Assembly (NCBI GenBank): GCA_027492415.1
Contig: JAPUEV010000203.1
Coordinates: 1-19,215 of the forward strand
DNA from: Ignavibacteria bacterium
GTDB lineage: Bacteria; Bacteroidota; Ignavibacteria; Tepidaquicellales; OLB5
Direction: 5' to 3'
Length of the DNA: 19,215 bases
The notes under the pieces are model-generated. The model was not told the DNA's origin and made no database searches. It saw only the letters and a list, made by a program, of their open reading frames with translations. How positions within the stretch are numbered: the first letter of the stretch is position 1; each line of letters opens with the position of its first letter. Both the position numbers and the translations under genes were made by a program. Below are positions 6,791 to 15,132 of this stretch, piece by piece.

Positions 6791-7177
6791 ATGAAAAAAA
6801 CATTATTACTTTTTATCCCCGTACTGCTGCTGGCAGTATTTATTACCGCCTGCAGTAACAATGACGCCACAGGCTTACTGGGTGTTGGCAACAACAACGT
6901 TACATTTACAATGGGGGCTCAGCAAAGCACAAACGGCGTGCAGTTCACATGGACTCCATCTGTAAGCGTAAGGGTTTCCAAAATGATACTCAGTACGAAC
7001 GGATTTTCTGATACAATCACAGATAATTCCAACCAGCTATACACGGCTAACCAGGTTTGGGTATATCCCAATGAATATACCGGCGTTACAACCGGCCAGC
7101 AGTGGCAGTTCGGCTTCACGGGCACTGATTCACTTAACCAGTCATATTCATCAACAGCAAGTTTAACAATTCCATAA
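6791..7177 (+). CDS. Small outer-envelope lipoprotein
   Basis: A 128-residue protein with a lipoprotein signal peptide: MKK, a hydrophobic stretch, then the lipobox ITAC with Cys21 as the acylation site. The mature part is Thr/Ser/Gln-rich and beta-like, ending in a TSASLTIP-type strand; it may be an immunoglobulin-like fold. No specific family is recognised. I chose ATG 6791 over the in-frame TTG at 6773 because AAAGGA lies about 10 bases before the ATG and the longer form would put charged residues before the signal peptide. It is followed after 27 bases by the beta-barrel gene, so they form an operon. Confidence 0.82.
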   Translation: MKKTLLLFIPVLLLAVFITACSNNDATGLLGVGNNNVTFTMGAQQSTNGVQFTWTPSVSVRVSKMILSTNGFSDTITDNSNQLYTANQVWVYPNEYTGVTTGQQWQFGFTGTDSLNQSYSSTASLTIP

Positions 7178-7204
7178 ATAACAAATCACTAAAGGAGAAA
7201 AAAA

Positions 7205-7822
7205 ATGAAGCTTAAAACAATTTTAACTGCGTTAATGTTCGTTATCACAACGGCTGCTGTTTATTCACAGCCAAACTTATCACTCGGTATAGAAGGCGGC
7301 CTGAACCTTGCCAACGTAAGCATAACACCTTCACAGACATCAAATTCACGCACCGGCCTGATAATTGGCGGCGTGCTTGATATCGGTATCTCTAACAATA
7401 TCGGGGTAACAGGCGGATTAAGATATATCATGAAAGGTTTCCAGACAACAAGCCAGGGTGTTACATTCACAGATAAGCTTAATTACCTCGAAGTTCCCGT
7501 ATTATTAAAAGTTAAGTTTCCTTTAACCGAAGTAAAACCATACGTTGTTGGCGGACCCGTACTTGGTATCCGTGTATCAGCAAGCGAAGAGCAGAGCAAC
7601 GGCCAGCAGACTGCTGATGTAGATGCTTCCAATGCTTATGAATCAATTGATTTTGGTTTGCTTTTTGGCGGCGGCTTGGATTTTAAAATTGCTGCAAAAA
7701 CAGATCTGTTCATTCAGGCAGGCTACAGCTTCGGTCTTTCAAATATCTACAAACAGACAACAACTGTAACTGTTAAGAATTACGGCATCCAGTTCACAGG
7801 CGGTGTAAAATTCAGATTATGA
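7205..7822 (+). CDS. Porin-family outer-membrane beta-barrel protein
   Basis: A 205-residue protein with a cleavable signal peptide (MKLKTILTALMFVITTAAVYSQ, cut near residue 22). The rest is an alternation of short amphipathic Gly-rich strands (LSLGIEGGLNLANV, IGVTGGLRYIMKGF, KPYVVGGPVLGIRV, DFGLLFGGGLDFKI) ending NYGIQFTGGVKFRL with a terminal aromatic-x-x strand. This is the pattern of the PF13568 outer-membrane beta-barrel (PorT/OmpW-like) family, a small eight-to-ten-strand barrel. An AAAGGAG ribosome site precedes the ATG. Its role (structural or small-solute) cannot be told from sequence. Confidence 0.88.
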   Translation: MKLKTILTALMFVITTAAVYSQPNLSLGIEGGLNLANVSITPSQTSNSRTGLIIGGVLDIGISNNIGVTGGLRYIMKGFQTTSQGVTFTDKLNYLEVPVLLKVKFPLTEVKPYVVGGPVLGIRVSASEEQSNGQQTADVDASNAYESIDFGLLFGGGLDFKIAAKTDLFIQAGYSFGLSNIYKQTTTVTVKNYGIQFTGGVKFRL

Positions 7823-7871
7823 TCTGACATATAAAGTTTTCCATCCTTCAATGTTTTCAATGACGTTCATA

Positions 7872-7905
7872 ACCCCGGTATTGTGGTGCCGGGGTCATTT
7901 TTATT
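7872..7905 (+). terminator. Intrinsic terminator of the lipoprotein/porin operon
   Basis: ACCCCGG (7872-7878) pairs with CCGGGGT (7889-7895) and is followed by CATTTTTATT. It lies 50 bases after the porin stop. Confidence 0.75.
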
Positions 7906-7909
7906 AACA

Positions 7910-7938
7910 AAAAAGGAGAGTATAAAACTCTCCTTTTT
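7910..7938. terminator. Bidirectional intrinsic terminator
   Basis: A perfect 12-bp stem, AAAAAGGAGAGT (7910-7921) with ACTCTCCTTTTT (7927-7938), has a 5-base loop and gives a U-run on either strand. It sits between convergent genes 7205-7822 (+) and 7962-8285 (-), so it can stop both transcripts. Confidence 0.75.
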
Positions 7939-7961
7939 AAATAAATATATTTTTTCAGATT

Positions 7962-8285
7962 TCAGCTTGTCTTGATGTTACCGGCAGGTACTTCTGCTTC
8001 AGCAGTAACTTCTGTTTTTTCTGAGATCAATTCACTCTTTGGTTTTTTAAGTATTCCGTAAGGTATAACTACGCAATATCCCGCAACCAAAAGTATCGGT
8101 GATACTACTGTAGGCATAAAGCCGTCAACTGAGTTCTGTGACATAAGCACATACCCGACAATAAGTAATACTATCCCAAGACCGATTATCATGAAATTCT
8201 CTTTTTCAAGCGGAAATGAAAATTCCCTCTTGGGTCCTTTTGATTTACCTATCTGAACTTTTTTACCCTTGGTTTTTGGCTGCAT
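7962..8285 (-). CDS. DUF3098-like two-TM membrane protein
   Basis: A 107-residue protein with a basic N-terminus (KTKGKKVQIGKSKGPKR), the FSFPLEKENF lead-in, and two membrane helices at about 31-49 (ending GYVLMSQ) and 58-78, followed by a polar acidic tail. The lead-in plus IGLGIVLLIVGYVLMS closely resembles DUF3098, a small Bacteroidota membrane family of unknown function. The first 20 basic residues probably stay in the cytoplasm. It lies 109 bases after the peptidase gene in the same direction and could be its last operon partner; the gap shows only a weak TCAAAG/CTTTGA dyad. Confidence 0.7.
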   Translation of the reverse strand: MQPKTKGKKVQIGKSKGPKREFSFPLEKENFMIIGLGIVLLIVGYVLMSQNSVDGFMPTVVSPILLVAGYCVVIPYGILKKPKSELISEKTEVTAEAEVPAGNIKTS

Positions 8286-8394
8286 ATAATTTACTTAACT
8301 CTCTGTTATTTAATCTCTTAATTTTTCTTATCTTTTCAAAGATAAACCTTTGATAAAATAATTTCAACCCTAAATGAACTATGGCTGTTATTAC

Positions 8395-9768
8395 TTACTT
8401 TACTGCTGAAAGCTCATTATAGAACACTGCGCTTGTCAATATTCCGTTATGGAAATTATTCAAATTCAGGTGTTCATCCGGTGAGTGTGCGTTCTCATCC
8501 GGCAGACCAAACCCAAGCAATACAGTCGGAGCCTTCAGGCATTCTTCAAGCGTGAATACGATCGGTATCGAGCCTCCCTCGCGCATGAATACCGGCTCTT
8601 TGCCGAATCCTTCCTTCAAGGCGCGAATAGCTGCCTGGTTCCACTTGCTGTCAATTGGTGATATCCACGGCTTACCGTGATGCTGGCCGTAAACATCAGC
8701 CTTAATTCCTTTTGGTGTTATCTTCTTTACAAAATCCACAAACAGCTGCGCAATTTTATCCGGGTCCTGGTTCGGTACAAGCCTCATACTTATCTTTGCG
8801 GATGCTTTTGAAGGCAGTACTGTCTTTGCGCCTTCTCCAGTAAATCCGCCCCATATACCGTTGCAGTCAAGTGTTGGCCTGGACCATATTCTCTCAAGCG
8901 TACTGTATCCTTTTTCTCCTGCAAGCTCATCAACTTCAAGCCCTGCAGCATATTCCTTGTCATCAAATGGCAGCTTTGCAAAGTTATCTTTTTCTTCCTT
9001 GCTTAGCGGCGCAACATCATCATAAAATCCGTCAATTAATATCCTGCCGTCAGCATCTTTCATTTTCGAGATCATTTCTGCAAGTGCGTTTATCGGGTTT
9101 TCAACTGAGCCCCCGTACTGCCCTGAGTGCAGGTCACGGTTTGGACCAACCAGGTCTATCTGCATATAACATAATCCGCGTAAAGCGTAGCCCAGTGCTG
9201 GCAGGTCCTTGGAAAACATCGATGTATCTGATACAACAACAACATCGCATTTAAGAAGTTCAGTATTATCCCTGATAAAATCACCAAGATTCTGGCTGCC
9301 TATTTCTTCTTCGCCTTCTATCAGTAATTTGATATTAACCGGCAGAGATTTGTTCTGGCTCAAATGAGCTTCAATGGCTTTCAAATGAATGAACACCTGC
9401 CCCTTATCATCGGCAGAGCCGCGTGCGAAAATATTATCACCGCGTATTTCAGCTTCAAACGGAGGTGATGTCCAAAGCTCGATGGGATCAACAGGCTGTA
9501 CGTCGTAATGACCGTATATCAGCACAGTTGGTTTATCCTTACCTGCTTCCAGCCACTCAGAGTAAACAACGGGGTGTCCCGCAGTGGGGCAAACCCTGGC
9601 ATTTTTCATGCCAATTGTTTCCATGTGGCCTCTTAAATACTCTGCGCATTCAAGCACGTCCTTTTTATTTTCAGGGTTGGTGCTTATGCTTGGATAGCTT
9701 AAAAAATGTTTAAGCTCTTTAATATATCTTTCTTTGCTGCCTTTAACAAAATCCTTTAAATCTGCCAT
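8395..9768 (-). CDS. M20 family metallopeptidase (dipeptidase)
   Basis: A 457-residue cytosolic di-zinc peptidase of the M20A/CNDP-like branch, which typically cleaves dipeptides. The metal and catalytic residues are present: H87 in YGHYDVQP, D120 in GSADDKG, catalytic E154 and ligand E155 in EGEEEIGS, D181 in VSDTS, and a late His in ENAHSPDEH. H214 in RDLHSGQYGG marks the inserted dimerisation (lid) domain. Length fits the family. There is no signal peptide and no clear Shine-Dalgarno sequence. It lies 56 bases after the TPR gene, so may belong to the same transcript. Substrate specificity cannot be read from sequence. Confidence 0.93.
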   Translation of the reverse strand: MADLKDFVKGSKERYIKELKHFLSYPSISTNPENKKDVLECAEYLRGHMETIGMKNARVCPTAGHPVVYSEWLEAGKDKPTVLIYGHYDVQPVDPIELWTSPPFEAEIRGDNIFARGSADDKGQVFIHLKAIEAHLSQNKSLPVNIKLLIEGEEEIGSQNLGDFIRDNTELLKCDVVVVSDTSMFSKDLPALGYALRGLCYMQIDLVGPNRDLHSGQYGGSVENPINALAEMISKMKDADGRILIDGFYDDVAPLSKEEKDNFAKLPFDDKEYAAGLEVDELAGEKGYSTLERIWSRPTLDCNGIWGGFTGEGAKTVLPSKASAKISMRLVPNQDPDKIAQLFVDFVKKITPKGIKADVYGQHHGKPWISPIDSKWNQAAIRALKEGFGKEPVFMREGGSIPIVFTLEECLKAPTVLLGFGLPDENAHSPDEHLNLNNFHNGILTSAVFYNELSAVK

Positions 9769-9824
9769 TATCTTATTCTATACCTGTATTATTACCTGAA
9801 TTAATGCGTTATCACTGCCTTTTT

Positions 9825-11285
9825 TTACTGTCCGCAGAATTTCTTTACCTGTTCAAGCGCAAATGCGTCTGTTGGTTCGAACTCAAGGTATTTTTTATAA
9901 TCTGCGCATGCTTCTGCGTTTTTGGTAAAGCCGGCATAGTTGTTGGCTCTCCATAAATATGCGCTGGCAATATTCGGGTTAAGCTCTATGCTCTTTGTCA
10001 ATATCTGTGTGCCTTTTTCAAATTCATTCAGGTAAAAATCACAGATACCGGCATATACATAAGCTGCTACATTAAGTATTCCTAGCTCAATTGCCTTACT
10101 GAACTTTAACCTTGCATCAGCGTATTTCTGCTCTGAAAAGAGCGCCTTGCCGTATTCAAAATATGTGTTCTCGTCATTCGGATCAAGCTCTACAGCCTTA
10201 TCAAGATCCTGGTATGCATCACTGAACTCTTTTTTATCTACGTGTATCTTTGCTCTTTTCGTATAATCTTCAGCGTTAAGATCCTCTGACTTTACCTTTG
10301 CAAAATATTCATCTGCCTTCGCGTATTCCTTCTTTTCTATCATTACATAAGCAGCGTATTTATTTGCTTCGCTATAGGTAGCATCTTTACCTAGTACTTC
10401 GTTCAGTATATCCATAGCTTTATCATACTCGCCTTTGCCATAGTATGATTTTGCAAGATAAGTTTTACCTCTTGGTGAGCCCGGTACAAGCGCGTCATAT
10501 CTTTCAAATGCTTCAATAGCATCTGTGAACTTATCGAGCAGGTAGAACATCAGCCCTTTTTCAAAGAAAGCCGGTGCAAAATTATTATCTGCTTCTGAGG
10601 ATTTAATATAATTCTCAAGCGCTGCGCTGTATTTTTTCTGTTTGAATGAAATTTTACCCAAACCGAATAATGCAGGCGCGTAATTTGGCTTAAGCTTTAA
10701 TGACTGGTCATAGTTTGATTTTGCCGGGTCATATGCGCCTCTTGCAAGATATGCGTCACCAAGCCCGACATATATCATCGGGTTCTTATCATCATATGTT
10801 TTTGCTGTGGTCAATGAAGCAATAGCTTTATCAACTTTTCCGTCTGCGATAAAGTTATCAGCTTCTGCGCTTAGTACATTTATTATAGTTTCAATTTCAG
10901 CTTTATCAAGGTCATCCTTGGTTTTGTTAAGCGGCAGGTATTTCCTTGCCTTTTCAAACTGTGATGTTGCCTCGCCGTAATTCTTCTGTGATGTATAAAG
11001 CTCGCCTAAAGCTGAATAAGCCTCGGGACGCTCTTCGTCTTTTTTTACCGCATCTTTAAGTGTCTTTTCTGCGTCTTTAACGGAGCCTGTCTGGAACAGT
11101 GCTATTCCGTAATAAAGGTTTGCGTCGTATGAATCTTTGGATACACCTTTTAGCAGGTTTAAGCCGCCAAGGTAATCACCTCTTTTAACCGCATCGATGC
11201 CTTTTTCAAGGTTATCCTGCGCGTTAACTGCTGCTGCAAATATCATGAAAAACGTAATCGCTCTTAACAAATATTTAGTATACAT
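9825..11285 (-). CDS. Secreted TPR-repeat protein
   Basis: About 486 residues: a signal peptide (cleavage near VNA-QD, about residue 23) followed by roughly ten tandem TPR units over nearly the whole length, with typical YxxLGxxY and A-x3-L/Y spacing (for example PEAYSALGELYTSQKNYGEA and ENTYFEYGKALFSEQKYADA). It probably acts as a periplasmic scaffold. I prefer ATG 11285 to the in-frame TTG at 11291, which would only add MK. It follows the phosphate-binding-like lipoprotein by 105 bases, and the TonB / PstS-like / TPR order is a recurring one in Bacteroidota, which suggests a shared envelope function. Confidence 0.87.
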   Translation of the reverse strand: MYTKYLLRAITFFMIFAAAVNAQDNLEKGIDAVKRGDYLGGLNLLKGVSKDSYDANLYYGIALFQTGSVKDAEKTLKDAVKKDEERPEAYSALGELYTSQKNYGEATSQFEKARKYLPLNKTKDDLDKAEIETIINVLSAEADNFIADGKVDKAIASLTTAKTYDDKNPMIYVGLGDAYLARGAYDPAKSNYDQSLKLKPNYAPALFGLGKISFKQKKYSAALENYIKSSEADNNFAPAFFEKGLMFYLLDKFTDAIEAFERYDALVPGSPRGKTYLAKSYYGKGEYDKAMDILNEVLGKDATYSEANKYAAYVMIEKKEYAKADEYFAKVKSEDLNAEDYTKRAKIHVDKKEFSDAYQDLDKAVELDPNDENTYFEYGKALFSEQKYADARLKFSKAIELGILNVAAYVYAGICDFYLNEFEKGTQILTKSIELNPNIASAYLWRANNYAGFTKNAEACADYKKYLEFEPTDAFALEQVKKFCGQ

Positions 11286-11396
11286 TTTCAAATATATTAA
11301 ATTTATAGTTTCTGATTATTTAAGCTTCAATACCTTATTATTGTTTCTGTTTTAAGCTGTTTTTAGTGTAAATGATTGTAACATTGCCCTAAATCA

Positions 11397-12338
11397 TTAA
11401 TTAAGCTGTATTATCTTTACAGGTTGTGTTACGGGAACCAAACCTGATCTCAGCACTATCCGCTGGCCGTCATAAGATGCCATAAAGCTTGAAAATCCTA
11501 CCGAGAGATTCATGGAAAAATCAGTAGTGAAAATATACGCATCGGTATAAAGCGGGTAAGTTTTATTTGCTATGTATCCCTGGTGCAGCCCGACGTAATT
11601 GCCAACAGCTCCTGTTTTAGGGTCAACTTCTGCGATCTTTAATGCCTTCACTGATTCATCAAGCGTATCGTTTGATACCGTTATCCACGCCATTGAAATA
11701 AAGCCTATAGCGTTCTCGTTGGATTTTATCTCCTGCATCATCTGTGTTGAGGTGCTGCAAATCACATCATTTGGACCGAAATCTGCACCTGCCAAAACTC
11801 TCTCTTTGAAGATATCATGTATAGATGCATTCTTCCTTGCTATGAAAACTTTTATTTTGCCCGTTGATACATTTTTGTTATCTCCGTCAAGCTCGCTCCA
11901 CTCTTTCTGTTCACCTGTAAAGATACGCTTTAGCTCATTAAAATTAAGCTTTGTCAGCATATTTTTTGGATTAACAATCACGCCAATGCCATCCCTGGCA
12001 AAAGAGCTTTTCTTTATCTCAATTTTATTGTTCGCAAAAATATCGGCTTCTTCTTTTGTAAGGTCACGTCCTACAACAATGGTTTTGTATGAGCCGTTGT
12101 TCAGGTCTGCAATAACTTCTTTTGTGGTCTTAACCTGCAGGTTAACTTTGGCTTCATTGTTAAGCCTCATAAATTCTGAAGCTTCTTCCTTAACCACAGG
12201 CGATATACCTTCATCAACCCCAACGGTAATTTCGCCGGTAGTTGAAACTGATTTCTTTACAGTATAGTCACAGCCATTAAATGCCAATGCGGCAGTTAAT
12301 ACCGTAATTAACATTATTATTTTTAGTTCGGCTTTCAT
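11397..12338 (-). CDS. PstS-like substrate-binding lipoprotein
   Basis: A 313-residue protein with a lipoprotein signal peptide ending FNGC (Cys23), followed by a PBP-like (periplasmic binding protein type II) domain. Recognisable PstS-type stretches are ARDGIGVIVNPKNMLTKLNF (about 114-133), LKRIFTGEQKEWSEL, and ENAIGFISMAWI, then the late KTYPLYTDAYIFT. PstS captures phosphate for an ABC importer, but no pstCAB is present here. Beside TonB and a TPR protein this family may instead sense or scaffold in the envelope. It is 36 bases downstream of the small membrane gene. Confidence 0.85.
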   Translation of the reverse strand: MKAELKIIMLITVLTAALAFNGCDYTVKKSVSTTGEITVGVDEGISPVVKEEASEFMRLNNEAKVNLQVKTTKEVIADLNNGSYKTIVVGRDLTKEEADIFANNKIEIKKSSFARDGIGVIVNPKNMLTKLNFNELKRIFTGEQKEWSELDGDNKNVSTGKIKVFIARKNASIHDIFKERVLAGADFGPNDVICSTSTQMMQEIKSNENAIGFISMAWITVSNDTLDESVKALKIAEVDPKTGAVGNYVGLHQGYIANKTYPLYTDAYIFTTDFSMNLSVGFSSFMASYDGQRIVLRSGLVPVTQPVKIIQLN

Positions 12339-12374
12339 ATATTTTTTAACAGTTAACGTGAGGATTTTGTTCTT

Positions 12375-12608
12375 TTAATCTTCTTCCCGGTCGTAATATC
12401 TTAATTTTCTGCCCTGGTTCTGCATTTTTAGATATGCATTGTAAGCCCTGAAAATTCCGTACACTACCAGTATCCCCCCGAATATCCAGCGGAAAAATTC
12501 GTTACCTTTAAAAAGCTCTGCGGTGTTATAGGCACCTGTTAAAATAAGAATTCCCATCACCAGAAAGATGAGGGAAATTCCTATTGTAAAATAATTATAT
12601 ACTTTCAA
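12375..12608 (-). CDS. Small two-TM membrane protein
   Basis: A 77-residue protein with two hydrophobic helices at about 5-27 and 38-56, joined by a short polar turn (ELFKGNEFF), and a charged tail (GRKLRYYDREED). It starts with TTG at 12608; there is no early ATG. No family is recognised. It lies between TonB and the PstS-like gene in the same direction, as small hypothetical genes do in related TonB-PstS-TPR clusters, so it may act with them in the inner membrane. Confidence 0.72.
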   Translation of the reverse strand: MKVYNYFTIGISLIFLVMGILILTGAYNTAELFKGNEFFRWIFGGILVVYGIFRAYNAYLKMQNQGRKLRYYDREED

Positions 12609-12645
12609 TTAATATTTCACATCCTGTTAAAGCTGAAATTTATTC

Positions 12646-12674
12646 ACCGCACTGTTAATTTAGCAGATTGCGGT
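12646..12674. repeat. Imperfect hairpin between tonB and the small membrane gene
   Basis: ACCGCA (12646-12651) pairs with TGCGGT (12669-12674), and CTG/CAG extend it around a 2-base bulge. It lies in the 76-base gap after the tonB stop. On the minus strand it is not followed by a clear U-run, so it may be an RNA-processing or attenuating structure rather than a full terminator. Confidence 0.35.
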
Positions 12675-12684
12675 ATATTTATTT

Positions 12685-13482
12685 TTAGTTCAGCTTAAAG
12701 TTAAACGGTACAGTAACCCAAACCTTAACGGGTTTTCCGTTCTGAAGTCCCGGGGTGAACTGCAGGTTTGCAGCTTTATCCCTTACTTCATCGTGGAATA
12801 CATCAGGTCCGCTAACTGAACCTACTTTTAAAACGTTACCATCAGGTCCAACCAATACTTTTACGGTAACTCTACCTTCCATGCCTGCTTCTCTTGCAAT
12901 TTCAGGATATTTCATTGAAGATCTTACCTGTGAAAGGTTTACGCACTCCGGTGCTTTTTCAACTTCAAAAGACTGGAATACGGTTTTTTCTTCAACTACT
13001 TTTTCCTTCTTCTCTATCTTTTCTTCTATCTTCTTTTCTTCAACTTTTATATTGCCTGAATACTGGAACTTGCCTGAGTCATTATTGCCTACAGGTGATT
13101 TTATGTCTTCAAGCTGCTGCTGTGTTTTAATTGTCTGCTCTTCAGCTTTTTCCTTTGCAACAGGCTCAGGTGTTAAAGCTGTAAGATCTTTGGGCGGAGC
13201 AACCGGCGGCTCTTCGATCTTTGGCGGCGGCGGCTCTTCTTCATCATTTGCTGATGGCGGCGGCTCGAGGTCACTTACATTAATGATCCTCTGCTGAACA
13301 TCACTTTTCTTCTGATCTTCCATCTTGCTGAGATAATTGGCAAATAAATATGTGCCAATTACAAAGCCGTGGATAAGAATTGCAAACACAAGTGCCCTCT
13401 GCAGATACTTCTGATATGTCTTCTTTAGTTCTGTTGCACCGTATCCTGTATCCTGCAGGATCTCAATATTATCGGTAACCAT
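12685..13482 (-). CDS. tonB: TonB-type energy transducer
   Basis: A 265-residue TonB protein that carries proton-motive-force energy from an ExbB/ExbD motor to outer-membrane transporters. It has a cytosolic N-terminus, one membrane anchor (about 30-50, ALVFAILIHGFVIGTYLF), a Pro/Glu/Lys-rich periplasmic linker (about 70-170, with PPPP and EKKEKVVEEK runs), and a C-terminal TonB domain (about 185-265: YPEIAREAGMEGRVTVKVLV, then FTPGLQNGKPVKVWVTVPFNF). A strong GGAGG ribosome site lies 5 bases before the ATG. exbB and exbD are absent nearby. A 9-bp dyad sits 43 bases upstream. Confidence 0.92.
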   Translation of the reverse strand: MVTDNIEILQDTGYGATELKKTYQKYLQRALVFAILIHGFVIGTYLFANYLSKMEDQKKSDVQQRIINVSDLEPPPSANDEEEPPPPKIEEPPVAPPKDLTALTPEPVAKEKAEEQTIKTQQQLEDIKSPVGNNDSGKFQYSGNIKVEEKKIEEKIEKKEKVVEEKTVFQSFEVEKAPECVNLSQVRSSMKYPEIAREAGMEGRVTVKVLVGPDGNVLKVGSVSGPDVFHDEVRDKAANLQFTPGLQNGKPVKVWVTVPFNFKLN

Positions 13483-13524
13483 AGTACCTCCGTTAAAATG
13501 TGAATCTATTTATAATTTCTTTAC

Positions 13525-13549
13525 AATTTATACCCAAAAAGTATAAATT
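13525..13549 (-). promoter_or_regulatory. 9-bp dyad upstream of tonB
   Basis: AATTTATAC (13525-13533) and GTATAAATT (13541-13549) form a perfect inverted repeat around a 7-base spacer, in the 175-base gap before tonB. It could be an operator or part of the promoter; no exact -10/-35 pair is convincing here. The rest of the gap is AT-rich without other signal. Confidence 0.4.
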
Positions 13550-13631
13550 TTGTTCCAATTTCCTGTTGTTCGGGATTGCATTATAGATAAAAAAGAAAAT
13601 AAATACAAGCCCACTTTTTGCTAAAAATATT

Positions 13632-13653
13632 AAAAAAAGGTTAATTTATAACC
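13632..13653 (-). terminator. Weak intrinsic terminator after the citrate synthase operon
   Basis: On the minus strand GGTTA-TAAAT-TAACC is followed directly by seven Ts, 4 bases after the stop of the EthD-like gene. The stem is short (5 bp) but the U-run is good. Confidence 0.5.
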
Positions 13654-13657
13654 CTAA

Positions 13658-13957
13658 CTACCTTATCTTCCCAATAAAGAAATCAACCCTATCCTTGGCA
13701 AAATTAACAATATCCCTTGCAGATGCCTTGCCTTCGGGTGTTGCCATTGCTGCATTAAATGAATCCATATCCTCATAATACATCTCTGTCATCATATAAT
13801 ACTCTGATTCTGTGCCGGGCAATATCTTAAGCTTTGATACTTCTGACTTTAAGAGCCCCGGTATCTTATCAACAATCGGCATATGTTTTTCAAAGTAATG
13901 TTTTTCAAACATTTCTATATCAGCAGGGGTTTTATACATTGCAACTAACTTTATCAT
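13658..13957 (-). CDS. EthD-like dimeric alpha/beta-barrel protein
   Basis: A 99-residue cytosolic protein of the EthD (dimeric alpha-beta barrel) family. The hallmark MFEKHYFEKHMPIVDKIPGL (about 16-35, with H20 and H25) is followed by the YYMMTEMYYEDMDSFNAAM segment and the F-x-G-type end DFFIGKIR. Members bind or act on small molecules; EthD itself is an accessory to ether degradation, but that role is not implied here. It is 23 bases after the L,D-transpeptidase in the same direction and is the last gene of the citrate synthase run. Confidence 0.88.
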   Translation of the reverse strand: MIKLVAMYKTPADIEMFEKHYFEKHMPIVDKIPGLLKSEVSKLKILPGTESEYYMMTEMYYEDMDSFNAAMATPEGKASARDIVNFAKDRVDFFIGKIR

Positions 13958-13980
13958 AGAAAATTTATCTTTTTTAATTA

Positions 13981-15114
13981 TTATTTATTCGGGGCAAAAT
14001 AAGGCAATATGCCAACCGGGTTATAAACGTATTTTTTGATCATCTCTGGTGCAACTGCAAACTGAACATTTTCTGTAACCAATGAATCATTTTCTAAAAC
14101 ACCGAAATTAACCGAAAGGTTTTCCGGCTGCTTTATTCCCGCTGATATTCCGAAATGTGAATCATCAAGCAGGTCTCTTTGCATATCTATCTTTGCAATT
14201 GAAAACGGCAATATCTGTTTCTCGGGAATTTCCTGGTTTGAAAGTACATTCACACCGCTCTTCGGCAGTACTGTGCCGTCAAGTATGAACCTCTTAGGCG
14301 GATTAATGAAATACTTGCCTTCCATAATTGAACCCAGGTTGTATGCAAGCATGTTAATGTAATCATCCTTGGTATACTCAGCGTCATTCTTAAATCCTTC
14401 AGGCGCAAATGCAACAACACGGTTAGTGTGTCCCCTGTGAGCAAGCACAATTGTTCCTATCTTGGTTTCCTTAAAGAGCGCCTTTACATCCTCGTTCCTC
14501 ATCCTGATACAGCCGTGTGAAGATGGCTGCTTCCCCAGGAAACCGTAATAACCTGAGCCCGGCAATCCATGGAAGCCTATACCCATATTATACGGCATGT
14601 AATAATTCATCTGCGCGTTATTGAACTGGGAAGATTTATGGATCTCTTCCTTAAGGAATACTGCGAACAGTCCCGGGCGTGATTCAATACCCTTGCTTAA
14701 ATTCTTATTTCCGGTTGATACATTGTAAGTTTTTGTTCTGCCGTCGCGGTAGTGAACAAACAGCATCTGCTGGTCAATTCTCAGCTCAAGCCACATATCT
14801 TCATCGGTGTAAACCGTATCACGAAGGTTCTTTGAAAATTCCTCGGCAGCAAGCAGCGCTGAAAAATTTATCTTCGGGGTTTTATCATCCGGTGCAGGTA
14901 CTTCATTTTCGCTGCCGGTAAGCCTTGTATGCTTTTTGTTTACCGGCTCCTGTATGAACCCAACAAACATAAATACACAAAGAAGCAAAGGCAATAAGAA
15001 AGCTATAGCCCCTGCTTTGGATGTATCTTCACCTGCAGCTTCATCTTGAAGTGCATCGGTATCCTGCAATTCTGCTTCTTCAGGTGAAATGTTATTTTCT
15101 GTTTGTCCGTTCAA
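13981..15114 (-). CDS. L,D-transpeptidase (YkuD domain), membrane-anchored
   Basis: A 377-residue protein: an acidic cytosolic N-terminus (1-33), one membrane helix (about 34-54), then a periplasmic YkuD domain. The catalytic motif is complete: H182 in GIGFHGLPG, then SSHGCIRM with H200 and nucleophile C202. This enzyme class forms 3-3 peptidoglycan cross-links or attaches proteins to peptidoglycan. The C-terminal 130 residues after the domain are unassigned. It starts with TTG at 15114 without a Shine-Dalgarno sequence; no earlier ATG is possible and the first later one is inside the membrane helix. It is in the same reading frame as citrate synthase, separated only by TAA and six codons. 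Confidence 0.88.
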   Translation of the reverse strand: MNGQTENNISPEEAELQDTDALQDEAAGEDTSKAGAIAFLLPLLLCVFMFVGFIQEPVNKKHTRLTGSENEVPAPDDKTPKINFSALLAAEEFSKNLRDTVYTDEDMWLELRIDQQMLFVHYRDGRTKTYNVSTGNKNLSKGIESRPGLFAVFLKEEIHKSSQFNNAQMNYYMPYNMGIGFHGLPGSGYYGFLGKQPSSHGCIRMRNEDVKALFKETKIGTIVLAHRGHTNRVVAFAPEGFKNDAEYTKDDYINMLAYNLGSIMEGKYFINPPKRFILDGTVLPKSGVNVLSNQEIPEKQILPFSIAKIDMQRDLLDDSHFGISAGIKQPENLSVNFGVLENDSLVTENVQFAVAPEMIKKYVYNPVGILPYFAPNK

Positions 15115-15132
15115 ATATATTTTTATTAATTT

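Noticed and set aside
6634..6897. Minus-strand open frame across the interleaved repeats
   Set aside because: It runs through two inverted repeats and into the antisense of the lipoprotein signal peptide; no family, ribosome site or codon pattern supports it.
11285..11298. TATATTTG as a -7 promoter box for the TPR gene
   Set aside because: It overlaps the start region itself, so transcription would begin inside the coding sequence.
11599..12267. Long open frame (222 codons) on the plus strand
   Set aside because: It is antisense to the PstS-like lipoprotein gene, has Ser/Leu/Phe-rich composition typical of a shadow frame, and no ribosome site or domain.
12755..13297. Ser/Thr/Phe-rich plus-strand open frame of 180 codons
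   Set aside because: It is the mirror of the Pro/Glu/Lys-rich tonB linker; the GGGSS-like runs are the antisense of Pro codons.
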